64,000 bases of DNA from Batkoa obscura (taxonomy: Eukaryota > Entomophthoromycota > Entomophthoromycetes > Entomophthorales > Batkoaceae). The translations under genes were made by a program, and so were the position numbers. The stretch lies in the NCBI GenBank assembly GCA_030770535.1, contig JASVEC010000003.1, positions 682,001 to 746,000 on the forward strand. Reading direction: 5' to 3'. Under the pieces are notes generated by a model, which saw only the letters and a list, made by a program, of their open reading frames with translations, did no database searches and was not told where the DNA came from. Positions 23,225 to 33,980 of this stretch are shown in pieces. Within the stretch, counting starts at the first letter, position 1. Every line of letters begins with the position of its first letter.

Positions 23225-26200
23225 AATGGATGGGATAGTGCTGTTTTTTTTTAATTAAATTGTACACTAATGTTCATTTATCAGCAATTCTATCAAAGAA
23301 TGGGTCGAGGGATGGATTGTTAACAAAAGTAAAAAACAATAATTGAATTTGAGCAGTAATTTATACTTTAGGTTTGCTCCTTTTCCCAATTCGAAAAGGA
23401 AATTTAGTTCATTTGATTGGTTGGTTTTCACAAATATTGAATATAGTGAGTAACTTACTAATTAAAATTCATCATTTGATAACAACGTTCATTTTAACAC
23501 CAATAAATTAAATGAAGACAGTACTCCACCAATCATTAAGATTGATAGTTTCCATGAAATAATAGTTATAATTGAAAATTATTGAGTCGGACAACTATAT
23601 TCAATTGAATGTTAAAAACAGTTATTATCTATATAATAAATTATTATGACGGTGCCACTAAGAAGAAATAATTTTAATTATTTTTTGACAAAAAAATAGC
23701 CTCACTACTTATTTTTATAAAAAACTATTCAACTTTTTTAAACAAGAATATCAACTATATTAACTATATAAAATTAATTGGTTTCATAAAAAAGAAGAAA
23801 ACCCTAAAACTTAATTAAAAAACAGCTGCTTATTTACCTATTCAACTATGTAACAAATAATTTAAGAGAGATTTATAAATGGAGGAGAATAAAAAAAATT
23901 CCCTCAAACATAATAACTTTTACTATTAAAATTATAAAAGTTATTCTTGTTATTTAATAAATCATATATTACTTAATGATGTTTACTAAATTCTATATAT
24001 TACGTTTTTAATCAATTCTTTGTATTCAATTATTGATATTCAATTATTGATATTCAATTCTAAATATTATTATATTAATAATATTATCAATAAGTTAATT
24101 CTTAATACTTTCTCATTTTTAGCTTTGTATATTAATATAAACAAGCTATTAAATGTTCGATTTCTTTTTAGAATGATGGTATCCGATTATTAATTGTATG
24201 TCAGTAGCTTTTTATTTTTATATTTCTATATTTCTATATTTCTATTTTATTTCAATAGACAGTCACAGTTTAAAATTCAAAAGTTGGTAATAAGATCAAT
24301 TCTTATGTTTTTAAGGTATTATTAATCTAAAATAAAATTATTTAAAAAAATACTTATAAAATTGAAGTTTTAATGTTTGTTTTGTATCATTTTCATTTGA
24401 ATAGCTTATTCTTGTATTCATGTTTCTATTGAATAGATTAATTGTAATAAAACTTCTACTTTGTTTCTTTGTTTTTAAAATCTTATCAAGTTTTGAATCT
24501 AATAATTTTTTTTAATAAAAGATATGGGGATGTATTTTTTTGTTTAAGAATTTTATTAACAATTTTCCCACTCAAACAGCACTTAAAAATTGGAAAAAGT
24601 AATGAAAACAAAAACATCTTCATATTTAAAATGATATTTAACAACTTTTTATGACTGAGTTAATTTCCAAACTGGACTATAACTTGATCACTTATTTTGA
24701 TAATAAAAGATTATTATCAATCATTTATTTAAAGAATTTTTATATAATATGGTAAATAAAGGCATAGTTCCCATGAACACTAAGTGTAATGTTTGGTAAA
24801 AGAATTACCATGTTAAACCTTTTCAAAAATTTTGTGATAACTTTAGAAATTGACTTGAAATGAAATTAAATAAACAAGTATGATGTTAATTAAATGCAAC
24901 TATTATTTATACGGGATCCTCGCCTTAGCTTAATTATTTTGACATCTTTATAGCAAATAGATATATAATTAAACTAAGAATTATATAATTAATGAAATAC
25001 TATATTTTATTAAGTATTCTAAATGTTTTGATTTAAATAACTATTCATAATTCATTATCTTTTTAAATTATCCAGAATCCAGAATTTAATATCATATTAT
25101 TCAAATAAACTTGGATATAATATAATCTATTTCATAACTTGAAGTAAACTGAATATTGCTTATTTTAATTAAGTTGTCTTTAGTAATTTTTTCTAATTAA
25201 TTTTTAGTCTTTAAATACATGAATAAAATAAATTAAGATAATAAAATAAGGATATTTTTAAATAATAAACTATTTTTAAATGCCAATCTATTATTTTTAA
25301 AAAAATACACGAGTTAATGTTTATTTATAAGAATTTAAAATTTAGAAAAAAGTTAATATTTAATGAAGATAAAGTAACAAAAATCCGTTTTTATTGAAAA
25401 TATTCTTCAAAGTACTCAAATCCTCCTAAGTAATTATTAAGTTAAACAAATATTAATTGATAGTGTGGGGAAGTGGTCTATTAACTGGTGCTTCTTTACT
25501 CCACGAAAATTTATTAATTTAAAGTACCAATTAATATTAAAAACTACTGATAAATAAAAACAATAATACAGCTATTCAAAAAATGAAATAATTTTATTAT
25601 AAATGTATTGTTAGAACAGTATAATATTAGCTGCTTTATTATGTATTTCTTCGTTTTAACGGGTCAGTAATACAAATAGCCTTAGATTTATTAAAATGTT
25701 TAGGTTCAAGTATTTATTTGCTAAAAATAAAAGTAATAATAATAGGTTATTATTTTATTAAGCTTGGGAAATAAATTTTTTGTTTCTATAAGGTAAGAGA
25801 TATTAATAAGCATAATCGTAAGTTATCACTTGCATTTTTTTAAAAGTATAAGTGCCATCATCAATCGAATTTATGAAAAAAGAGTTAACAAAATAACCCA
25901 GTAATTTAACCTTTAGAAATTAGAGCACAAAGTTATTAGTTTTTGTTTAATAAGATCAAAAGCGGACATTAGTGAACTTAAGTCGTTAACTGTTTACTCC
26001 TCCTATATCACCTTTATTTTCCTCTTCTTTCTCACCGTCACTTGTACCACTTTTTACTTTTAGTTAATAAATCAATTGAGGAATTCATCCTCTTTTAAGA
26101 TATTTTTTGATTGAAGTTCTTTTGATATCTTTTAATTTTTTGATATTGTCCTAATATACACTCCCATATATATGTAATTTCTAAAATAATAAAGATTTAG

Positions 26201-26991
26201 CATTCAATCAAAACCTCTGGCATTATGATTATAATGAACAAATATTAGAACCTAAAACATGCTTCCTCTTAAGTTACCATACATTACAACCATCCGCTCG
26301 ATGGCGTTAAAATGTCACTTTTATTCTTTTTATTTTTAATTATCCGGTAGAATCTATAATTTTAAATATGAAATGTAAAGCATATTGTAGAAGTTGAAAA
26401 AAAGTAATTGGATGTTATATATATGAAGTTTCTAACGTTCTTCAAAATTAAAATACGATATTATAAATAAGATACTTATTGTAAACAAGAGAAATATTTG
26501 TTTTAAATTGTTATTATAAAGTTGATATTTTGCTATGTATTAAAAATTGATACAACTATAAATGAACTTTCTAAAAAATAATAAAACGGAAATCAAATTC
26601 ATTGACGTATACCGCTATTTTTCTTTAGAGAAAATGCCAGTTATTGATACAAACAATAATGCTATTAAAATGAAAGCAATTTTCAATATTTTTATCGAAA
26701 AAAGTATTAATTTATCTTTTTAATTGATAAACTAATGTATTGTATACTCTAAAAACTCATATTTTATTTTCTCAAATCACAATTTAAAGTGATCTACAAA
26801 ACCATTTACCTAATTTAGCTAATCTATTAAAACCATAGTTTGAAATTAAAATATCAAATTAAACTTTAAAATAGGCTTTAAAATTCAAGTGTTTTTTAAA
26901 AGAGGTGTTTAAGGGAATAAGGCATGGAAAAAGAATAAAATATAAATAAAGACTATGATGATGGTCACTTTGTTTTTTGATCATCGGAAAA
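23225..26991. other. 3.8-kb intergenic region
   Basis: Divergent spacer between the bZIP gene and the lipase-like gene. Contains one family-A MITE (24523-24624) and a pyrimidine-rich patch at 25995-26060 (CTCCTCCTATATCACC...). I looked for tRNAs and split exons and found none I can support. Confidence 0.5.
24523..24624 (+). mobile_element. Family-A MITE, forward copy
   Basis: TATGGGGATG ... AACATCTTCATA; interior CCCACTCAAACAGCACTT. Slightly diverged at the right end. Confidence 0.8.
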
Positions 26992-28310
26992 ATGGAAGCC
27001 TCAACTCAATTGTCTAACAGTAACAATTCAGAAATTAAAGTGAGCGATGAAGGCTATCGGTATTATGAAGGTTATCGTATTAATGACGAAAAGGACCAAA
27101 TTTATTACAAGACTTGGATGGTAATATTGTTATTTTACTTGAAGCTTTTTAATAATTTATTAGCCTTTAGACGAGAATAAACGGTTAATTGGGAATATTA
27201 TATTTATCCATGGGTTTGCAGAATATTGCAATCGTTATACCCCAACATTTCAACACTTCCTTAAAGATGGTTATAAAATTTATGGTTTTGACCAGGTGGG
27301 TCATGGTTACACTGCAAAGCTTAAAAATACTTTTGGACGTGGTAGAGGTTTGTTAAGAGTATTAAAAGATATCGATGCTACTATTGAATCTATTGAAGAT
27401 AAAGATCTACCTTTGATATTATATGCCCAAAGTTGGGTAAGCAAAAGTTAAATTATAGTTTATCCTAGTTAATAAATTAAAGGGTGGAAACTGTGCCTTA
27501 AACTATTTGGCAATAGGAAAATATCGGGATAAGATCTATGGAGGGCTTATTGGTTGTAAGTAACTTAAACTATTAAGAATTTGGTTTAAAATTGGTTATA
27601 GCCCCCTGCATAAAAGTAGCTAAAGAATCAAGTCCCCCCACTTTTATTATACCTATTTTAGAGCTTATTTGTAAAGTTATGCCATGGATAATGCTTAAGA
27701 TACCAATAGGTAATTTTTCATTTAGAATGAAAGTTTAAATTTTAAATTTTTAGATCTCGATCATTTATCTAGGGTACAAGAAATAAGAGACACAGCTGCA
27801 AAAGATGAGATGATGTATGATACTTATCAATTGCTCCAAAGTAATTAATCTACTTTATTTAAAAATGTAAATTAACAGCATATTTAGTAAGAGATTTAGT
27901 AATTGGCGGAAGAGAATTGCTTAAAGAAAGATATAAAAAGATTAATATACCCAATCTATATATTACCCATGGAGATGTTGATAAAGTGACTGAGTATAAA
28001 GCAACAAAAACTTTCTATGGGAAATTAAAAGCTTATAATAAAATACCAAATTTAAGATTTGAAACCATTGAAGGTGGATTCCATGAGTGTAAAATCATAC
28101 CTATATTTATTATAATTAATATTTTATATTTTTTTAGTACAAAATGACTTGTGTGGAGATGATGTAAGTTTCAATATTAATTATAGAGTTTATTGTTTAT
28201 TGTTTATTGTTTAGATAATTTCTCGTTATACTACTTGGGTCAGAGAGGTGTGTACCAATTTTGATCCTAAAAAACTTCCTTCTCCACCCCTATCTGCTTC
28301 TAAATTATAA
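26992..28310 (+). CDS. Monoacylglycerol-lipase-like alpha/beta hydrolase (Yju3 type)
   Basis: Eight exons: 26992-27120, 27164-27436, 27483-27555, 27602-27709, 27754-27840, 27879-28088, 28138-28163, 28215-28310; 333 residues. The Hydrolase_4 fold shows FIHGFAEYCNRY (oxyanion-side HG), FDQVGHG, the nucleophile elbow AQSWGG with S133, the acid D258 in GDVDKVTEY and H292 in GGFHELQND (split by an intron after the first base of the Leu codon). The family cleaves monoacylglycerols on lipid droplets or membranes. The elbow starts with Ala instead of the usual Gly and has Trp where relatives have Met (GHSMGG). No signal peptide, so it is probably cytosolic or membrane-associated. The start ATG at 26992 is chosen over an upstream non-ATG frame. 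Confidence 0.88.
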
Positions 28311-28531
28311 TATAGTATTAATGATTTTAATCATTATATGGCCTTTAATAATGTCACGGATCTAAATCAAATACAACTGTATTCAATTATTTAACTACCA
28401 AAATAAATGCTTTTTATATCATTTTAATTTTTCTATATTTTTTTGGACAACATTAAAAATTTGAACAAAAGTTGAAAATATGCAGCTATTTTATAATTAA
28501 AATGATTAACAAAATTAGGTTATTTTTTTAA

Positions 28532-29608
28532 ATGCGGTATTTAACCCTAGTAAAAGCACCATTAAATAGAAAACTTGCACTATCAATAGTAAAACCGAAT
28601 GTACATACGATTTTAAAAGCATCTCATTTACATGATCAGCCAAATGCTCTACCAACAAAAGATTTGAGCCCAGAAAGATGGTCTCCTGCTCCAAGTGTGA
28701 ATTTACAACATTTAATCACAAGTTATCAAGGTTTATCTAAGGCTAAACTAGCAGGTTTAGTAGCATTATCAACTATGTGTGGTTATGCTGCAGCTCCAGG
28801 AGCAGCTGAATTATCAACCTTATTATACACAACAGTAGGAACTGGATTATGCATCAGTAGCGCTAACTCCTTAAATCAATGGGTAGAGATACCTTATGAC
28901 GCTCAAATGTCAAGAACGCGTAATCGAGTGTTAGTGAAGCATGCCCTTACCCCTCAACATGCGTTCACATTTGGAATTACAAGTGGCATTTTAGGGGTAG
29001 CAACATTATATCAATTAGTTAATCCTACTGTTGCTACTTTAGGTTTAGCTAATATTTTTTTATATACTTCAGTATATACACCATTGAAAAGGTATTCAAT
29101 TATAAATACTTGGGTCGGAGCTGTAGTTGGTGCTATACCACCAATGATGGGTTGGGCTGCTAGCACTGGTGACCTTGGGGTAGGTAGCTGGTTATTAGCT
29201 GCGTCATTGTATGCTTGGCAATTTCCTCATTTTAATTCTTTAGCTTGGAATTTACGCTCGGATTATTCTAAGGCTGGTTATCAAATGATGGCAGTTACAG
29301 ATCCAAACTTAAATGCAAGAGTTTCTCTAAGATATGCTTTAGCAATGATACCCATTTCTATAGCTTTCCCAGCGTTTGGTATTACTACTTGGTGGTTTGC
29401 TTTGGACTCAAATATTATTAATATGTATATGGCTGTTAAAGCTTACTCTTTCTGGTCCCGACCAAATGATAAATTTGCAAGGTCTTTATTTTTCGCTAGT
29501 TTGATTCACCTTCCAATATTCTTCGCGTTAATGCTTTTACATAAAAGTGGCGATGAAGACCAACCTACCTTTATAGATAGACTAATTTATCATAAAAAAG
29601 ATATTTAA
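28532..29608 (+). CDS. COX10: Protoheme IX farnesyltransferase, mitochondrial
   Basis: Converts haem b to haem o in the inner mitochondrial membrane, the first step of haem a synthesis for cytochrome c oxidase. Single exon, 358 residues. The N-terminus is basic and Ser/Thr-rich, consistent with a mitochondrial targeting sequence. UbiA prenyltransferase motifs: NSLNQWVEIPYDAQMSRTRN at 112-131 (the Asp/Arg diphosphate-Mg site, D123) and VYTPLKRYSIINTWVGAVVG in the following loop, with about eight hydrophobic segments. It starts 220 bases after the lipase-like gene on the same strand. Its presence shows the organism respires, excluding the anaerobic gut fungi. Confidence 0.96.
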   Translation: MRYLTLVKAPLNRKLALSIVKPNVHTILKASHLHDQPNALPTKDLSPERWSPAPSVNLQHLITSYQGLSKAKLAGLVALSTMCGYAAAPGAAELSTLLYTTVGTGLCISSANSLNQWVEIPYDAQMSRTRNRVLVKHALTPQHAFTFGITSGILGVATLYQLVNPTVATLGLANIFLYTSVYTPLKRYSIINTWVGAVVGAIPPMMGWAASTGDLGVGSWLLAASLYAWQFPHFNSLAWNLRSDYSKAGYQMMAVTDPNLNARVSLRYALAMIPISIAFPAFGITTWWFALDSNIINMYMAVKAYSFWSRPNDKFARSLFFASLIHLPIFFALMLLHKSGDEDQPTFIDRLIYHKKDI

Positions 29609-29960
29609 TGCTTTTTTAAAAAATAGAATTAAGTTGTCAAACTATGGAGGTATATCTAAATTAAAAAGAACTCGAGTGTATACTTAGTATAAAGCTAATA
29701 AAAACATTAGTTAAGCTATAAATTTTAATTGATTTTAATTGACCTATTTAACCTACTACTAAATTATACTTTAAAAGAAATTATAGATTACATAAAAGAC
29801 TCATTTTTTAATACTGCTTCTTTATATAAAAAATAAAAAAGTATTTAATATGGATAAGATATCAAAAAATTGTAACAAAAGATGCTATATAAAATATTCT
29901 ATTGATTGGTCAAAGCATCAACTTTTAAAAAGAAGTTTTAACTCAATGAGGACATAACCC
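29609..29960. other. Intergenic between convergent genes
   Basis: 352 bases of 3' flanks of COX10 and the eIF4E gene. Nothing recognised. Confidence 0.5.
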
Positions 29961-30815
29961 TTAAGCTATTAGTCGACCTAATCTATCGATACCTGACTTT
30001 GTAGCATCCTCGTGAGGTTGAAACTCTAAAGTATCACCAGCTGCTAACTCTATAGAAGCTCTTAAATGACGCCTAAATATAGATTAATACCAATATATTT
30101 TAATCTGACAAAAAGCTTACCCTATATCTAGTAATTCGTCTTTTTGATGAGAATCGCGAGTCCAAAGAGATAAACGATAAAAAGCTTTTCTAACCGAAAC
30201 TACGATACCACATACTTGTTCTGAGTGTGGAGAAGACTCTCCAATGCACATAAGTATCTAAAAGTTAGTTTAAGAGCTAGAAATAGATAGATACTTACAG
30301 AATATAAGAAATAGTGATTTATTCCGTGGGCTTGTTTTTTATTGAATTGGACAGTCCAACGACCACCTTTAGCGTTGGCAGGATCTTCCCAAGCTGGTCG
30401 GATACCTTCTCTAAAAATGTGAAAGTTGGAACCAACAGATAATTCTGAAACTTTAGTGATGTTATTGTAAGCTCTAAAAAAAGGTCAAAAGTTATAATAA
30501 AATAAAAATCAAACATGCTACTTACCCCCAGAAGTCTTCAACGGTACGAAAAGTGATCAATGGTTTTAAGTTTTGAGACCAGTCTTTTTGAGCTGGTTTT
30601 GAGTTTTGAGAATCATACCAAAAGGTCCAACTTTCTTGTAAAGGATGTTTTACATTGTAGTTAACCGGGTCGTTGAATATTGTTAAAAACTCTTGTTTAT
30701 CTTCCCCCTCGTTCTCTGCCCCCTCCTCACCACTCTCTTGATTCACCACTTCAATTTCAGCAGCCGCTTGCTCCAAAATTGGGTTCTCTTCTTTTTGATC
30801 TATACTTAATGACAT
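29961..30815 (-). CDS. eIF4E: Translation initiation factor eIF4E
   Basis: Binds the mRNA 5' cap and recruits eIF4G. Four exons (30815-30526, 30473-30299, 30257-30121, 30072-29961), 237 residues. After an acidic, variable N-terminus of about 55 residues come HPLQESWTFWYDS, FRTVEDFWGAYNNI (cap-stacking Trp region), GSNFHIFREGIRPAWEDPAN and GGRWTVQFNKK, all diagnostic, and the C-terminal AFYRLSLWTRD. Only two conventional cap-stacking Trp are needed and both motifs are present. ATG at 30815 is chosen; an upstream TTG in frame is not a credible start. Confidence 0.95.
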
Positions 30816-31919
30816 TTTATCTGGCAATAATTCTGATTAATTAATGGCTTCAAGGCCTACTTTAGCAAAAATGAAAACTTTAAATTGTAAAAATTAACAA
30901 ATTTCTTTTATGAAATTTATACAAACTTATTGCCAAAATTGTATTACTGCAAAAACTTAATTTACTCAATTAGGTTACCTTTTTGATTTTTATTTCGGTT
31001 TAAAAATATTAAATTTTCATTATTTTTCAATAAGGTAAAGTATCTATACTTCAATAGCTTAATTGAGAAGGAGCATTTAGTTTACCTTTTGGTTTGAACA
31101 CTTCCATACTATGGAGAACTTTTTTATAGAGATCGATTAATAATAATACAAAAAGATAAATAAATAAAAAAAAGATAAAAATCGATTAAGCTCAATATTA
31201 GATTTAAAAGCTTCATATTTTATTATATTAATTAACTTTAAACAGTATGTGTAATATAAATCCCTATTTATAATATTATAAAATAATAAGATAGAGCTAG
31301 ATCCAAAAAATCTAGTTGATATGAAATTATGTAGCTCTAAAGGAAGTACTTTAATAGATAATCCAACTCTAAAGAGTATTACTGTTTCTATTTTAACCAC
31401 TGAAGAATAAGATAAATTAAGTTTTTTTTGTAAAAGTCAGAAATACATTGAGTAAACTCTCATACCTTCCAGAATGGTTCCCTTTAATCAATTGCCCTAG
31501 AAACGCCAACGTATTTCCTCCATCTTGACAAATAAGCTATTTGGCCTATTCGACTTACCAAGAAGAAGACAGTATAGATTGGTTAATTAGATATATTGAT
31601 TGTATAAACAATATATTCAAATATACAACGATTAACTGTGCTTCGAGTCTTATGCTTTTGAACCATATACGAATTATTATTTAGTATATTGATTTCTACT
31701 AAAGACTTGAAAGTCGTGATGCTATCATATATTGCATTTGGCTGTAGGAATTTATTTAAATAAGTTATATCAATACCAAATAAAATATTTAATTATCACA
31801 ATAACCATAGTATGTTTATAAATTTAATAAGTCAAAAATTATAGATAAATTAAAAACTTAAAATTTTATTATTTAAAAACATTTAAATTTAATTAAGTCA
31901 ATTAGTTATATTATGCTAT
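30816..31919. other. Intergenic with an orphan open fragment
   Basis: Upstream region of eIF4E and 3' flank of the tyrosinase gene. A minus-strand frame of 47 codons at 31530-31388 reads like protein (CQDGGNTLAFLGQLIKGNHS) but lacks a start and recognisable family. The open frame at 31137-31400 is Phe/Tyr/Leu-rich and looks random. Confidence 0.4.
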
Positions 31920-33980
31920 TTAATAAGTTGGTTCCGAAGATTTTGTGCAGCTGGTAGTTTTTGAAGGTTTTGGGTTGTATCCCCCATACTTTTCTTCTCC
32001 AGATCTTGGTTTTTTGTAATAATTATAGTCTCCTTCTTGCTTCTTGTGTGGGCGTCTTTGTTTCTTACGTTTGGGTTTTTGCTTTTTTTGAGGCTTCTTT
32101 TTACCATAAGGTGAGCTTGGCTTGGGTTTCTTTCCATAGTCGCCTCCTTTGCTTGGTTGAGGGTTCTCTTTATAGTCTCCTTCTTCAATCGGTTGAAGTT
32201 TATTTTCATAATCATCTCCGGAGCTTGGCTGAGGTCTATAATCATTGTCAACTTGAGACTCTGAGGGAGTTTCGGTAGGTTGGGGTCTATTATTATAGTC
32301 ACCTTGAGACTCTGAAGCAGTTTCAGTAGTTTGAGTACTTCCTGAGTAATCACCTTCTGAAGTAGTAGTTGTTACAGGAGTTTTATTGTCACCACTTTTA
32401 TCACATAAAGTTAAAGTGGGCTTAGTGGTTGCATCAACATCGACAGTTACTGAGAAAGCAGCTTCTTTAGTTGGACTTGGGGCAGCATCAAAAGTAGTTG
32501 GAGCGGTATAATTTGGATTAGCATCAGGAAGAACAGGTAAAGCTGGTTTATCAACAACAGGGATTGTTGCGTTAAGTTTAGCTGCTAAATCAGGACGTTT
32601 ACAGAGAGAAGCTGGTGAAATATGGTCAATTTGATTGAAAACTGAAATAACTTGAGCTAAATTGGATTCACAAGTCTTTACGACTTCCATTGAAAGTTTA
32701 TTTCTTGCGCACCACTCTTCTGGGAGAGGATCGGGAAGACGAATTTTGTAGGGATCTTCTCTATCCTTAGAATTAGGAGCATCAATAGGGATTTTGGCAT
32801 CATCTTTTCCTTTTCCTTTTCCAGGTTCGGGTGCAGTTACATTTAAATCAACAATAGTGGTTTGGGTTGGTAATGGCTGTACATTAGTAGAAGTAGAGGA
32901 AGGATTGATTTCGGTTGCAGAAGAGCCAGTTTCAGCGGGTTTAGATACTGACTGGTTTTCAGAAGAGCTATCACTGGTTTCAACAGGCGTAGAAGTGGTT
33001 TCAGTCCCAGAAGCAGTTTCAGTAGCGGCAGGTTGAGATGAGGCTGATGAATCAGTAGATGAAGTTAAGACGGAAGTAATAGTAATCGAAGGAACGGGGT
33101 CAACTTCAATGGAGTCATCACTGTAGCTATAGCAGAGTTTGTTGATATCAGTAACATCGCCTACAGGGTTTTTATGTGGTTGAAGAATATCAGATTTAGA
33201 AGCTGGGCGGCGATTGACACCGAATCCATCATAGGTGTCTTGAATTTCAGGATGTTGAACTTGCCAGTCGTAGTAGACTTTATCAACATAACCATGATGG
33301 AGCCAGAAAATAGGATCATTGGGACTACTATGGAGTCTCATATCGCCACCAATAGCTACATGCGGTCCACCATGGGGAGCAGCTTCAAATGTTCTAGTAA
33401 GATCTGAATATTTGTCTGCTTTATCAACAATGGCTTTAATAGCTTCAGGAGCATAGAAAACACCCATGCTGCCATCATCGTTTCTGAATCTTCTTTTAAG
33501 ACAATGTTTGTCTTCTTTACCTGAGCCGTCGTATAATACTTGCCAATTTGCAAATGCACCATCTTCAACACAATCATCATTATCTGGATTACCGTTTCCA
33601 CCGAAATAGCGTTCAGTGAAGAGACCGCTTTTTTCTGGGGCTTGAGAATCGTAAGGCCAGTTCCAATATGGAATCGATACTTCAGGATCAACCTTTTGAA
33701 GTTCAGCTTCAAACTCCAACAAAAATTGACGATGCCATACTAAGAAACCAGTATGACCATGGGCAAATTTGCTGTTTGCGATATGGGCAAGAGCAAATTT
33801 ATCATAAGTGGTTGGCTTCTCACCTTCATTTAACATTTTTACTGCATTAAAGAATCTAGCTCTTTCATCATCAGTGAGTTTTCTAAACTCTTTACGTACG
33901 TATTTTCTTTGACATTGGGCTTCAGCACCTGAAATAAGGGCTGAAGAAAATAAAAGACCGGCTAACAAAAGTTTCAACAT
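31920..33980 (-). CDS. Secreted tyrosinase with long C-terminal tail
   Basis: Type-3 copper oxidase that hydroxylates monophenols and oxidises o-diphenols, leading to melanin. Single exon, 686 residues. Signal peptide at about 1-21. CuA ligands inferred as H66, H74 and H83 (HGHTGFLVWHR); CuB as H203, H207 (PHGGPHVAIGGDM) and H229 (NDPIFWLHHGYVDKVYYDW). After about residue 285 comes a Ser/Thr-rich linker, a short cysteine-bearing segment (WCARNKLSMEVVKTCESNL) near 430, and a tail with repeated DY-x(2-4)-P-(Q/K)-P units followed by a Lys/Arg-rich block. GC content is clearly above the flanking DNA. The tail may anchor the enzyme to cell wall polymers or be removed on activation, as C-terminal domains are in other fungal tyrosinases; that is inference. 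Confidence 0.94.
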   Translation of the reverse strand: MLKLLLAGLLFSSALISGAEAQCQRKYVRKEFRKLTDDERARFFNAVKMLNEGEKPTTYDKFALAHIANSKFAHGHTGFLVWHRQFLLEFEAELQKVDPEVSIPYWNWPYDSQAPEKSGLFTERYFGGNGNPDNDDCVEDGAFANWQVLYDGSGKEDKHCLKRRFRNDDGSMGVFYAPEAIKAIVDKADKYSDLTRTFEAAPHGGPHVAIGGDMRLHSSPNDPIFWLHHGYVDKVYYDWQVQHPEIQDTYDGFGVNRRPASKSDILQPHKNPVGDVTDINKLCYSYSDDSIEVDPVPSITITSVLTSSTDSSASSQPAATETASGTETTSTPVETSDSSSENQSVSKPAETGSSATEINPSSTSTNVQPLPTQTTIVDLNVTAPEPGKGKGKDDAKIPIDAPNSKDREDPYKIRLPDPLPEEWCARNKLSMEVVKTCESNLAQVISVFNQIDHISPASLCKRPDLAAKLNATIPVVDKPALPVLPDANPNYTAPTTFDAAPSPTKEAAFSVTVDVDATTKPTLTLCDKSGDNKTPVTTTTSEGDYSGSTQTTETASESQGDYNNRPQPTETPSESQVDNDYRPQPSSGDDYENKLQPIEEGDYKENPQPSKGGDYGKKPKPSSPYGKKKPQKKQKPKRKKQRRPHKKQEGDYNYYKKPRSGEEKYGGYNPKPSKTTSCTKSSEPTY

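Noticed and set aside
31137-31400. 87-codon minus-strand frame
   Set aside because: Phe/Tyr/Ile/Leu-rich as expected of random AT-rich DNA; no motif.
31916-32353. Second open frame on the same strand within the tyrosinase tail
   Set aside because: An out-of-frame reading of repetitive, lysine-rich tail codons.
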